This document shows, piece by piece, positions 11,547-21,114 of a stretch of 64,000 bases of DNA. Every line of letters starts with the position of its first letter. The first letter of the stretch is position 1. The translations under genes and the position numbers were made by a program. The notes beneath the pieces were generated by a model. The model was not told the origin of the DNA, ran no database searches, and saw nothing but the letters and a program-made list of their open reading frames with translations. The stretch is from Eretmocerus hayati (taxonomy: Eukaryota; Arthropoda; Insecta; Hymenoptera; Aphelinidae): the NCBI GenBank assembly GCA_029851415.1, contig CM056742.1, positions 96,702,976 through 96,766,975 on the forward strand, written 5' to 3'.

Positions 11547-12727
11547 TATTACGTTCATCCCGATTGTCTCTATTCTGGAAACGATTTTTACTGAACGTAC
11601 CAAAAATTTTGTTCTTCCCATGTTTTTTAATACATGATTTTCCGAGATGCCCTTGATGATGACAAGAAGTGCATTTCCTGTCTCTGTAACGACAGTCTTT
11701 CGTGTAGTGACTATTGCTCATTCCTTTCCGCAACAATAACAAATTTTTGTGTGCGATCTATCATTTGATTCGCTTTTGCCTGTCTGAGTAACTTTATTCG
11801 TTGGCTTGTTGTATCGATGTGCTGCGACTTGTTGAAATGAAGTGTTGCTTTGATGTCGTTCAGTGGTTTCTGAATTTCTCGCTGCTGCTTCACGAGTGGT
11901 AGCAACTTGTACTGCCTTTGAGTACGTGAGATCTTTATCGCTGAGTAGTGCGACTCTGGTACCTCGATCCGTGAGACCTGTGACCAAATGGTCACACAGC
12001 GCGTCGTTCAAGTCCGTAAAATCGCAATTCATGGCCAATCCTTCCAGCCGTGCGATATACTCTGCTATAGATTCGCCTGCATTTTGATGAGCTCGACGAA
12101 ATTTGCTCCGTTCCATGCGTTTGCTCCCTTCGAGCATAAATGAGCTGACATTAAAAGCTTCATCTCCTCAAATTTCTTGTTTCTTGGGACATTTAGTGCT
12201 GCTAAATCTTTGATCAGTTTGTATATTTCTGATCCGCATTTCGTTAACAAAGTAGCTACCTGTTTAGTATCTGATGTAATATCGTTTGCCGTAAAATAGA
12301 ATTCCATACTTTCAATGTAATCCTCCCAAGATTGCTTGTTTTTGTGGAATTCCATTGATTTCATCATATCTGTATTTGGGCTGGAAACTTGTTCCTGTAC
12401 TGTTTGAGTCTCTACAGATATGCTGTTTTGTGAGGGTGCCTTAGCCAGTGGTGTTAAAGCTTGTTCAGTTCGTCTACTTGATTCTGTTTCTTCTGGTACA
12501 TCAACCCGGAATCCTCCTTTGGAAATATCGACTTCTTCAGTTTTTGCTGAGAACTGTACGCTGCGTATTTTTGCTATTGACCATAGAATTTCTAATGAGG
12601 CCAAATTGATATGGAGTTTTACCGGGAATTTTGCCAATAATTCGATCAATTGCTTTTTAGTAAATGTTTGCATCGTTAAGTCTGTAAAGTCTGGATGATC
12701 ACCTGGAGGTATTTCTATAGTAGTCAT
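11547..12727 (-). pseudogene. Ty3/gypsy Gag with two zinc knuckles
   Basis: The minus-strand ATG at 12727 starts a frame (to 12065) with the capsid-like region (MEFHKNKQSWEDYIESMEFYF, then LTKCGSEIYKLIKDL). A frameshift near 12120 moves to 12137-11718, with the continuation FRRAHQNAGESIAEYIARL and LCDHLVTGL. The next frame (11742-11547) holds knuckles of the CxxC...H...C type: the first is broken across the frame change (CYCCGKE, then HYTKDC), the second is CTSCHHQGHLGKSC. Such Gag proteins form the particle shell and bind RNA. The frame is cut by the palindrome at 11546. Confidence 0.85.
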
Positions 12728-12969
12728 AAATGCTAATTCACGACTAATTCAATGGCTGGCTCTTTCACCGCTCTCGGCTTGATTCGATGTTTTGATATAT
12801 CTTCATGGGGACCAAGCTGCTAGTAGGCGTTCACCTTATGCGTTGATTCGGGACCTGTATATATGTGCTGCGGGTAACTTTCTCATCTCCAGCTTCTCTC
12901 TGTATCCACGTTCAGTCGCTTTTCAATGTATGTTGCGGGGGACCTTTCTCCTCACTTCAGCTGTGCTCT

Positions 12970-13184
12970 GTTGTGTTATCCTCGTCGGATGGCTTTCAAA
13001 TTTTCTGTGTCCCCTCGTCAGATCTTTTCCCTATCTTCGTCAAATAGATTGATGCTCTTGATATGCTGTGTATATCCTTGTCAGATGTCTGTGCTGCTTA
13101 TCCTCGTCGGATTTGCTTCCTATCTTCGTCAGATAGCTGTTCTTCTTATCTTCGTCGGATTTCTTCTTTTATCCTCGTCGCCAA
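12970..13184 (-). repeat. Primer-binding site and tandem array of PBS-like repeats in the gypsy leader
   Basis: On the minus strand, TTGGCGACGAGGATAA directly follows the LTR end (...CCACA) at 13184, the usual place for a tRNA primer-binding site. It is followed by seven further copies of a related 17-19-base word of the form AT[CT][CT]GACGA[AG]GATA, at about 13142-13160, 13116-13134, 13094-13112, 13067-13085, 13025-13043, 13006-13022 and 12973-12990. Spacing is roughly 22-40 bases. Confidence 0.75.
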
Positions 13185-13345
13185 TGTGGTATTCGTGGAG
13201 AAGGTGTTAAGTATATGATGAGATCGGCGTCTAACTACTTTATTGATTATCGGTATACAAGAGACACGGAGCCGTATGTATGACTCACCGGTTCTTTCAT
13301 ACTCTGCGCTGGACCAGCTCGTACTTGGCTGCACCTGGCTGTACC
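13185..13345 (-). repeat. 5' LTR remnant of the gypsy element
   Basis: The + strand begins TGTGGTATTCGTGG at 13185, the complement of an LTR ending in ACA next to the primer-binding site. The GAGACACGGAGCCGTA segment is shared with the left LTR. The outer part is replaced at 13344 by a small inverted-repeat element, after which LTR homology is lost. Confidence 0.7.
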
Positions 13346-13517
13346 CAGCTTTCCATTGGAAATGGTATTGGAAGCATACAGGTGATCCCATGGGCAGGAA
13401 ATCCACTATTATGGAAAAGGAACAGAACTGTAAATTGGATATCGTTCGTTGAACGTGAATAACTCGCCCAGGGGACCAACTCTATGCTCTCAATACCATT
13501 CCCAATCGAAAGCTGGG
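13344..13517. mobile_element. MITE-like 174-bp inverted repeat in the gypsy 5' LTR
   Basis: The ends CCCAGCTTTCCATTGGAAAT and GAATGGTATTGAGA... fold onto each other for about 50 bases (GGAAATGGTATTGGAAGCAT pairs with ATGCTCTCAATACCATTCCC). It has no coding capacity. The LTR sequence stops at its left edge. The target duplication was not resolved; the left flank is TA and the right flank is TC. Confidence 0.7.
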
Positions 13518-14028
13518 TCAATTTTCTTCGAAAAAATCTATTTCCGAAGTCCATTCCGTCGAATGATGTGGTACACAGCTGCCAAAGAGTCTTTGAAGTT
13601 ATGATAAAGCTACGTAGGACTCACGGTTTCCATTCTTGACATTCTTGTTTTGAGTCGAGTGGCTACAAATCCACTCCTAGTGCATCAAACAGACTTCTAC
13701 AACAAATAATTCGCGAGAAGCCATATCCTAGAAGAAATACTCGAGATTCTTTCTACGTGTAGGTTAAGACAATATCAATCGAAACAAAAATTGAGAATTT
13801 TTTTTTTGGGGGGGGGGAGGTCAGGAAAGATATGGGCTACTCCGTGAATCGAGGTTATTTTGAGTCTGGCAAGGACCAGAACGACTTTTAGAAGGCTCTG
13901 CTGTAGGTGGTGAATCGATAGGTTTTTGACCCCTCTGTCGAATGCTGTGAGCTGAATTGCGATTGGTGGAGATGCTCAGAAGCGATATGCAAATTGCCGA
14001 GGCAATGTTTCAAATCTTGGATTATATA
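13518..14028. other. No gene recognised
   Basis: An AT-rich spacer with a T/G homopolymer run at about 13799-13818 and no supported coding region, between the gypsy LTR remnant and the TA-flanked inverted-repeat element. Confidence 0.4.
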
Positions 14029-14314
14029 CCCCATCAGAAAAAGTCGTCAAGCGATCATCAAATTTGATCGAATTCTTGAAGAGCGTGATCAAATTTGATC
14101 AAAAGTGTAATGCTTTTCTGGTCAAATTTAATCAAATGTTTGATTTGGGCTGTTGGAAACATGCGTCAGCTGCAACTGTATAGATATACCCCAATATGTA
14201 TTAATGCTAACCATATGATAGATTTTCTTCCAAGTAAAAGAGAACTTAAAAGAACTAGAAGTCCCTTGAGATTTCAGAGATTTTTCTCTTGATGTTGCCT
14301 CTCTCTTTCCCAAC

Positions 14315-15541
14315 TTGGACCCTTCGGTAATTGTATCGGCTGTGAGTGAAAAGTGGGAATATTTCGAGAATATCTTTCAAGGAAAACTAACAAAACAAGA
14401 ATTTTTAGATAGTATCAGGTTTTTACTCAATTCAGCATATTTTCAATTCAACAAAAAATGGTACAAACAAATCATGGGCTCCCCAATGGGGTTCTGTTCG
14501 AGCCCATGGTTCGCAGATATGGTTCTAGAACGGTTGGAAGAGCATTGTCTCAAAATCCTAAAAAACGACATCCTTTTTTACTGCCGTTATGTAGACGACT
14601 GTTTGGTCATAGCTCGAAAGTCAAAAATTGACGATACACTTGCTACATTCAACAGTTACGACCCCAACCTTCAGTTCACGATAGAAAATGAAAATCAAGA
14701 CAACTCAATTAGTTTCCTGGATTTAAAGATAGAACGACTCCCGGATCAAACTCCTCGAACGAATTGGTATCGCAAACCAATAGCTTCGAACAGACTTATT
14801 CATTTTCTTTCTCATCACCCAGTCAGCCAAAAACGTGCAATAGTTTTTAACTTAGTAGACAAGAGCATCAAACTATCTGATCCAATTTATCACAAAGACA
14901 ACCTTAGAATCATTACTACCGACCTCATACAAAATGGATATCCGAGGGAGTTTATTGATAATTGCATCAGAAAACGCTTACATTCCATCCAGAATAACTC
15001 AAATACACGAGACGACCCAATAAAAAAGAAAACCATGCAACTAACCCCAAAAATCTTTTTCCCATTTATACCTCATCTAGAACACCAGTTACGTATTATT
15101 GCCAAAAATCACGACTTGTACCCCATCTTTTTACCATCCCACAAATTGAAGCTTTTTTCAACGGGTAAAGATTCCACTGACATGATAGAGAGAGCCAATT
15201 GCATATATAAAATAAATTGCCAAGATTGTAATGCCACATACATCGGCCAAACAAAACGACATTTGCGAGAGAGAATAAAGGAACATTCGAGAGATGTAAA
15301 AAACAAGAATGAGAAATCAGCACTTGCTATGCATTCTTCAAGTCTCCAACACAACATAGATTTTAATAACTTCCAAATTTTAGATAATGAATGCAATAAG
15401 AAAAATAGAGAATTTCTCGAAATGCTTTACATACATTTTCACCCCAACGCCATCAATAGAACCCAGGACACGATGTACTTGAAGAATGCATACAAGTTTG
15501 TCATCGATAAAATCAGAATAAGAATGAATCAAAGCAGCTAA
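14315..15541 (+). CDS. Penelope-like reverse transcriptase / GIY-YIG endonuclease, N-terminally truncated
   Basis: A 408-residue uninterrupted frame. The RT palm is visible as the MGSPMGFCSSPWFADMVLE helix region (about residues 53-72) and the catalytic box CRYVDDCLVI near residue 88. A GIY-YIG type nuclease follows at about residues 290-390: KINCQDCNATYIGQT, with the arginine helix RHLRERIKEH and the glutamate segment NREFLEMLYIHF. This RT-plus-GIY order is specific to Penelope-like elements, where the nuclease nicks target DNA and the RT primes from it. The RT N-terminus is absent because the copy is 5'-truncated. The frame is otherwise intact, so the insertion may be young. The first ATG is arbitrary. 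Confidence 0.92.
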   Translation: MDPSVIVSAVSEKWEYFENIFQGKLTKQEFLDSIRFLLNSAYFQFNKKWYKQIMGSPMGFCSSPWFADMVLERLEEHCLKILKNDILFYCRYVDDCLVIARKSKIDDTLATFNSYDPNLQFTIENENQDNSISFLDLKIERLPDQTPRTNWYRKPIASNRLIHFLSHHPVSQKRAIVFNLVDKSIKLSDPIYHKDNLRIITTDLIQNGYPREFIDNCIRKRLHSIQNNSNTRDDPIKKKTMQLTPKIFFPFIPHLEHQLRIIAKNHDLYPIFLPSHKLKLFSTGKDSTDMIERANCIYKINCQDCNATYIGQTKRHLRERIKEHSRDVKNKNEKSALAMHSSSLQHNIDFNNFQILDNECNKKNREFLEMLYIHFHPNAINRTQDTMYLKNAYKFVIDKIRIRMNQSS

Positions 15542-15854
15542 TCTATCGATCTTCAATGCGCCTGAACAATGGCATCAATCCACCTACGTATCACTCGCAT
15601 GTACTTTCTTTCTCTCACTCTCGCATGTTCTATTCAAAAGTTAGACAACTGTCGAAGCACCAACATCGCTAGACAGAATGTCGCCGCAAACCGGCAAAAT
15701 ATTTTTAACCAAAGTTTGTAAAACATTTTATACACGTTCATTCATATTAATAGTGCCATCCTCATACTAGATTTCTTTGTTATAGTGAATAAGATATTGT
15801 GCAGTGTTTGACTTGCATCAACCTGATGCTAAAACTATTATATCTCGACTTTGT

Positions 15855-15896
15855 AACCCTGAAGAGGCCCGTGCAGTTTTGACGGGCGAAACGTCG
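15855..15896 (+). ncRNA. Hammerhead-ribozyme-like motif in the Penelope 3' region
   Basis: CTGAAGA (15859-15865) matches the CUGANGA core. GCCCGT (15867-15872) pairs perfectly with ACGGGC (15882-15887) as stem II, GAAAC follows at 15888-15892, then GTC at 15893-15895. Stem III would be very short, as is described for Penelope-type hammerheads. One extra G at 15866 is a bulge relative to the ideal closing pair. Activity cannot be told from the sequence. Confidence 0.7.
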
Positions 15897-16556
15897 GAAT
15901 TTTGAAATAAAAAACCATTGCTCGACCAATCTACAAAAGATAACCATCATTGCATTATCAACTACCTCGAGCACAAGAAACAATCAGAATAATAATGATA
16001 GATTTTCAATCTACAATTTATGCAGATATTATTCCACCAAATCCGTTCTCTCCTCGTGGAGATTCCCGATAGAGAAGTTATCCTCTTCCAATAATAATGC
16101 TCAGAATTGCGTTTGATTACAGTTGGCAGAGATCCCACAACAAGATACTCACAATTGTTCACTCAGAGGTTATGTATCAAAATATGAACAATCATCTTAT
16201 AATCTGTCAAGTTTCTCAGATTTACATAATCACGTAATTTCATGGAAATATTGCATATTAAGGGATTAAGATTGCTGCTTCGCTGAAGCGGAAGAGAATG
16301 AGGAAGCATGCATGGCACAGAAACATCAGAATAACAGGCAGAAATTTGGGACTACAAATTCACTAAATGAGGGGAAATCAGTTGATCAGGAATTCAAGAT
16401 CAAAATTGAGATGCTACATTGAGCAGCTGATATTTGCTCTAGAATGTGATCCACAAGCCAAATTCTTGAATGTTGTCAGAGCGTGGCATCAGTTTTTTAT
16501 GACAATGTAAGCAGTTTTTTGTATATCCATAGCGGTGGAGAAGGTGGTGGTGATAA

Positions 16557-16900
16557 TCAAGAGGCGCGATAGCGCCTCGCTGGCGAGTATGAGCAGACCA
16601 AAACTCGAGCGAGGCGTCGTGCCTTATATACTTTGAATTGGGGGTTTTCTAACCTCACCCTTCCTTTCCGCCTCACTTATTACCCTCTTCCGGGAGCATG
16701 AACATCTCCACTCTCACTATTCACGACCATTTTATCAAGGATTCACTGTTTGTGCTATCAATTTCCCGATTCTGACATCTGGAGCTCTCAATTTGCTTTG
16801 CCAAATTTCACCAACTCAAGAAATTTATACATTCGATTTCATTAGAGCTCGAACGTTTCGAGATCTCTCGGTCGAGCGGACAACGTGAACGACCATGCTA
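16557..16900 (+). repeat. Hairpin-headed repeat, copy 1
   Basis: The start CAAGAGGCGCGATAGCGCC contains a perfect 7-bp stem with a 4-base loop (16561-16578). The sequence through CTCGCTGGCGAGTATG...GTGCCTTATATA and on to a TTTTCTAACCTC stretch recurs at about 50152-50226 and 51505-51545, where a palindrome separates the two parts. The right border is not defined. No coding frame is supported. Confidence 0.65.
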
Positions 16901-18719
16901 TGCGAAAACGAAGGAGCGAGCGAGAAGAGAATAGATTCGTCTGCTTCGTTTACATCGCGGTATCGTGGTTCCGCAGTCTCTGCCTCGTTGATTCCCATTG
17001 ATTACTGTGAGTCCCTCTACTCAAACGGAACATGAACACTGGTCGTGTATTTTTTCATAAAAGAATGACAAAGCCGCTGGTAGAATATTTGCAAGGGCGA
17101 AGTGGGCTACTACTGAGAAAAATTTATAAATTATCAAGAAAGCTGTGCTTCATGCCTCAAGACTTTTAGCCTCATCAGATTTGTCTATTTTAAGTACATG
17201 TGTGTGATTCAGAACTCAATGTTTTTATGAACATTCGCCAAGTCCAGCTCCTCAAGGTCCAATGAATTACTCTTATTCCATGGGAACCTCTGATCTTTTT
17301 CCTTTTGCTCCGTTCTGAACATTCAAGGAGAATCATTAAGCTTTTCTTGATAATAATTGAGCAGATGGATTCAGGAATCCTTACCAGGAATAGACAACTT
17401 TCAGAAAAAGATGTTTTCTGATTCCAGCGACTGATATATATGTTCATTGGTACACTGAATAATTTCAGTGAGTTGGTATTGAGCGGCTATTACATAACCA
17501 ATGTTCACCAATATCGTTATCTTGAGAAGCTGATATTGGAATAATGAGTAAGGAAATCTTATCTGATTGTGATTGAATTTTCTACTCCTATTGTTCAATG
17601 TGATCAAGTAAAGAGTTGAGACCTAATGAGCGAGGATGAATGTTCGCAGACTGGCCAAGCCTTGGATTGAATAGGATTACCTACATACATTGCCAATTTT
17701 TGAGACTCAGAATATCAACTCTTCCATCATCACAATCATATATGTAATACATAGGTACATACATGTACCACTGGAAGAAAATGTAAACAGAGTGATTGCG
17801 GCTCCAAAATGGTTTTATGAGTGATCAATTTTTTTTATAACTTATGCAATGAGTTGTGATGTGAAGCAGACGTTTAAACGCTCAAGATGTGAATATATGT
17901 TTTTGCACATAATACCAGCTAGAGCTTGAGATTTAGCTCACTATTTGATTATTGAGGGATCAAATATATATATATATATATATATATAGGATATGAATGA
18001 ACATATAATCACTTGAATTGTCTTGTGACAAAAATTGGTTGAGAGCGGTTTCTGTTCTACTTGGGAAATTCCTCAATACCATTCTTACCAAGTATTGGGA
18101 TTATATTTATGATTCAGAAATTGTTAATTTTCTGTGTCCAAAACATATTTTCAGCAACGAGGGTCAGATGTTTCTTCATAACAATTATAAAATCAATGCT
18201 TGCATAATATTGTTATTGTGACAAGAAAAAATTTGGGAACAATCAAATGATCTTCAACAAATAATAAATACTTCGGTCATTGTCCTAATCCCAGGTCAAC
18301 CGATGTAATGCCAGATTTTATACCTTGGTACGTACATGATTCTCATACCTTTGAAAACTTACCAAACTCACATAATCTTATGTTGAGACAGCGATTCAGT
18401 ATCAACAATCATTATATTAAGTGGGTTCCAGATCTCACCCTTGGTCCCAACTTCCTTACTTGTCTAGACAGTTTGTTTCCACCGACTTTGTTGAGGACGC
18501 ATATTCTTGTAGCAGCAAATGAACATTCTTCAAGTCAGGAAAAAGGCATCATTGGTGGCAGAGAATGGTATTGAGGAGTTTTCCAAAGACAATCTTAGTG
18601 ATGGAGAGATGTATCAAAGTTCATATCCTGTATAAAATTTTGATTCCCTGCCTACTTAGGAGTTACAAGCAAGAGAAGTGAAATTACACCTTTTGATTTT
18701 TATAAGAAAGGAACGAGAT
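16901..18719. other. Loop of the inverted-repeat element, no gene recognised
   Basis: AT-rich, with a (TA)n run at 17964-17988. Short frames (for example 17190-17447 -, 18308-18574 +) have no motif that I recognise. Confidence 0.4.
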
Positions 18720-19870
18720 CCTCCCCCCTTCCATTCACTTTTTTCAAAAGTATAACCTTGGCGAGTATGAGTTTCTCCCCCCCAAAACTAATTGAGCTTC
18801 CACAGGCCCTTAGCAGAAGGAGTGATGATTCATTGAAAGCAGCCCAATCACATAGTTCTGAATCTTGAAAGAAATGAAATCATAGAAACCATGTCGAGTA
18901 TTTCCAAATCTTTGAGAAATCGGAATTCGTTCAGGTAGAGTGTACCATGATTTCAACTCTTGAAAGGAATGAAATTAATAAAAAAAACATGTCGAGTATT
19001 TTTCGAACGAGATCAGGATCATCACGTTCAGACTAGGATGGAGACGAGACCACTTTCTTTCATCTTAACCGGATGTATTCGTATTACATCTCGAGAATCT
19101 TTTGCGACCTTCTCGTTGTTTGTTAATCCAAAACTTGGATTGAAAAAATCTAAGAATTGAAAGCCATTCCAGCCAAAAACGACGCTGATGATCCCTTATA
19201 ACTTGTATTTCTCTATTATCTCGTGAAACGAATCACTCGTCGATCTCACGTGAATGATTACATGATAAACTATATCACCGTGAAAAACGAGAAATATGCT
19301 ATTCGCGAATGACAGAAGTCGATGGAACTCTCACGTAAGAGTGACGAGTGATTCGTTTCACATTATAATAGATAAATACAAGTTATAAGGGATCATCAGC
19401 GTCGTTTTTGGCTGGAATGCCTTTTAATTCTTGAATTTTTTCAATCCAAGTTTTGGATTAACAAACAACGAGTAAGAAAGGTCGCAAAAGATTCTCGAGA
19501 TGTAATACGAATACATCCGGTTGAGGTGAAAGAAAGTGGTCTCGTCTCCATCCTGGTCTGAACGTGATGATCCTGATCTCGTTCGAAAAATACTCGACAT
19601 GTTTTTTTTTATTAATTTCATTCCTTTCAAGAGTTGAAATCATGATACACTCTACCTGAACGAATTCCGATTTCTCAAAGATTTGGAAATACTCGACATG
19701 GTATCAATGATTTCATTTCTTTCAAGAGTCAAAACTATGTGATTGGGCTGCTTCCAATGAATCATCACTCCTTCTGCTAAGGGCCTGTGGAAGCTCAATT
19801 AGTTTTGGGGGGGAGAAACTCATACTCGCCAAGGTTATACTTTTGAAAAAAGTGAATGGAAGGGGGGAGG
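18720..19870. mobile_element. Inner palindrome, about 1.15 kb
   Basis: CCTCCCCCCTTCCATTCACT at the left end is repeated inverted at the right end. The arms match for about 520 bases down to a short spacer near 19230-19340, in which smaller GTGAAACGAATCACTCGTC-type repeats also face each other. The 60-70 residue frames on both strands here (18960-19160 + and 19424-19643 -) are mirror images of one another and not genes. Confidence 0.88.
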
Positions 19871-20817
19871 TAATGATGATATATGATTCAGATTCTTTAA
19901 TTGGTGATGCCTGGGTGATGATGGTAATGCCGCTCCAACTTTTGTGATGAAGATCAGGATGTGAGCCTCAGAAACTGTGAATTTCTTAAAGATAGCTGCG
20001 CTTCTAATAATTCCCAATAAATACCACAATCTAATCTTCATCATAAAAGTCACAGCGGATCAAGGATCCACTAATTGAAGAGAGTCATATTCATTACCAG
20101 CATCGCCTTTAACCACCGCTGTTGATATTCAAATCACTGCTTAAATTGTCACATCAAACTGATGCCACGCTCTGAAAACTTGAATTTGGCTTGCGGGTCA
20201 TATTCTAATAGAGTAAGAGGCACTTCAAACAAATATCACTTGATTACAGCAGAATCTAGATTCAAATCATCAATTTTTGATCTACCAATTTCCCTTCATT
20301 TGGTGAATTTGTAGTTCCAAGTTTCTGCTTTCAATTCTATACCTGTGCCATGCATGCTTCCTCATCCTCTTTCGTTTGAGCACAGGAGCAATCTTGATCC
20401 CATAATACAATAATAACATGGACTTGTGTGAGTTCATGAATTGAAGAACTGTCACAGATAATACGATGTTTGCATGTAGATACATAACCTTTAATTCAAA
20501 AATTTGCAAGTATCAGATGGGATTACTGCCAACTGTAATCAAATGCAATCCTGAGCATTATCATCAATGGAAGAGGAGACATTTTTTCCAGAAATTTTCA
20601 CAAGAAAATCAGTTCCGTGAAACAATATCAGCAAATTGTAGATTAAATATCTATCATATGGTCCGCAGTACATTGAGGTCACCTATGTATATAGTTGCAG
20701 ACTACGCAATTTTCAACAGTCCAAATCAAACGTTTGATCAAATTTGACCAAAATAGCATTACATTTGGATCAAATTTGATGAATTAGTCAAATTATTCGA
20801 AGAAATTTCTAATGGGG

Positions 20818-21114
20818 TAGACCTGGGCGATGCAAGAAAATTTTTTGGCCCTATAGACTGTTCGAACTATCTTTTTCCAACACTATGGAACGGGAAAAAA
20901 CCTATGGAGGGGTAAAAAATGGTCGGAGAAAACCTTACTGAATTGACGTGGGATTACTCATATGGAGAATTCAGACCATTCTTGGATTTTCAGCTATGTA
21001 TTAAGGGCTCCTATCTCCCGCCAATATCTCAACCATATTGCTTTGATATGCCCCCGTATGATTAGGTTAATGATGGAACAATCCTTCTCTCACCATCAGG
21101 TTAATCTTTTTCAG
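20818..21114 (+). other. Intron sequence upstream of eIF3L exon
   Basis: Runs from the right TA of the inverted-repeat element to a splice acceptor TTTTTCAG ending at 21114. An open frame from an ATG at 20962 continues into the exon but its 51 residues have no similarity to eIF3L; most likely it is intron read-through. Confidence 0.55.

Larger units (their letters stand above)
6235..13345 (-). mobile_element. Ty3/gypsy LTR retrotransposon, degenerate, with nested insertions
   Basis: On the minus strand the order is LTR (right), primer-binding site and leader, gag, protease, RT-RNase H, integrase, purine tract, LTR (left). The LTR remnants share ACACGGAGCCGTA, and the run from there to TGGCTGTACC, at 6288-6410 and 13266-13345. 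Catalytic and zinc motifs are altered in several places (see the domain entries), and frames break repeatedly, so the element is dead. A palindrome of 1781 bp sits inside the gag-pol frame and a 174-bp inverted repeat sits in the 5' LTR. Confidence 0.9.
14228..15994 (+). mobile_element. 5'-truncated Penelope-like element, 1767 bp
   Basis: The insertion is bounded by a 13-bp direct repeat, ATGATAGATTTTC, at 14215-14227 and 15995-16007. The right arm of the surrounding inverted repeat (near 20640-20660) has the uninterrupted site, which confirms both borders. It contains the C-terminal two thirds of an RT plus a GIY-YIG endonuclease, a 3' untranslated region and a hammerhead-like motif (separate entry). 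The N-terminal part of the RT is missing, so this is a dead-on-arrival copy. Confidence 0.93.
14029..20817. mobile_element. Large inverted-repeat (foldback-type) element flanked by TA, with nested insertions
   Basis: Left end TA|CCCCATCAGAAA at 14027-14040; right end TTTCTAATGGGG|TA at 20806-20819. The inverted arms match from 14029 to about 16556 on the left (after leaving out the Penelope insertion) and from about 20090 to 20817 on the right, so each arm is about 730-760 bases. Landmarks in both arms: tandem (G/C)ATCAAATTTGATC words, GGAAGCATGCATGGCAC, CAGAGCGTGGCATCAGTTT. The loop contains a hairpin-headed repeat (16557 on) and an inner palindrome. I see no transposase; several short frames in the loop are unrecognised. 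Confidence 0.85.

Noticed and set aside
20962..21114. Upstream extension of the eIF3L frame from an ATG at 20962
   Set aside because: The 51 residues do not resemble eIF3L, and a clear acceptor (TTTTTCAG) ends at 21114; read as intron.
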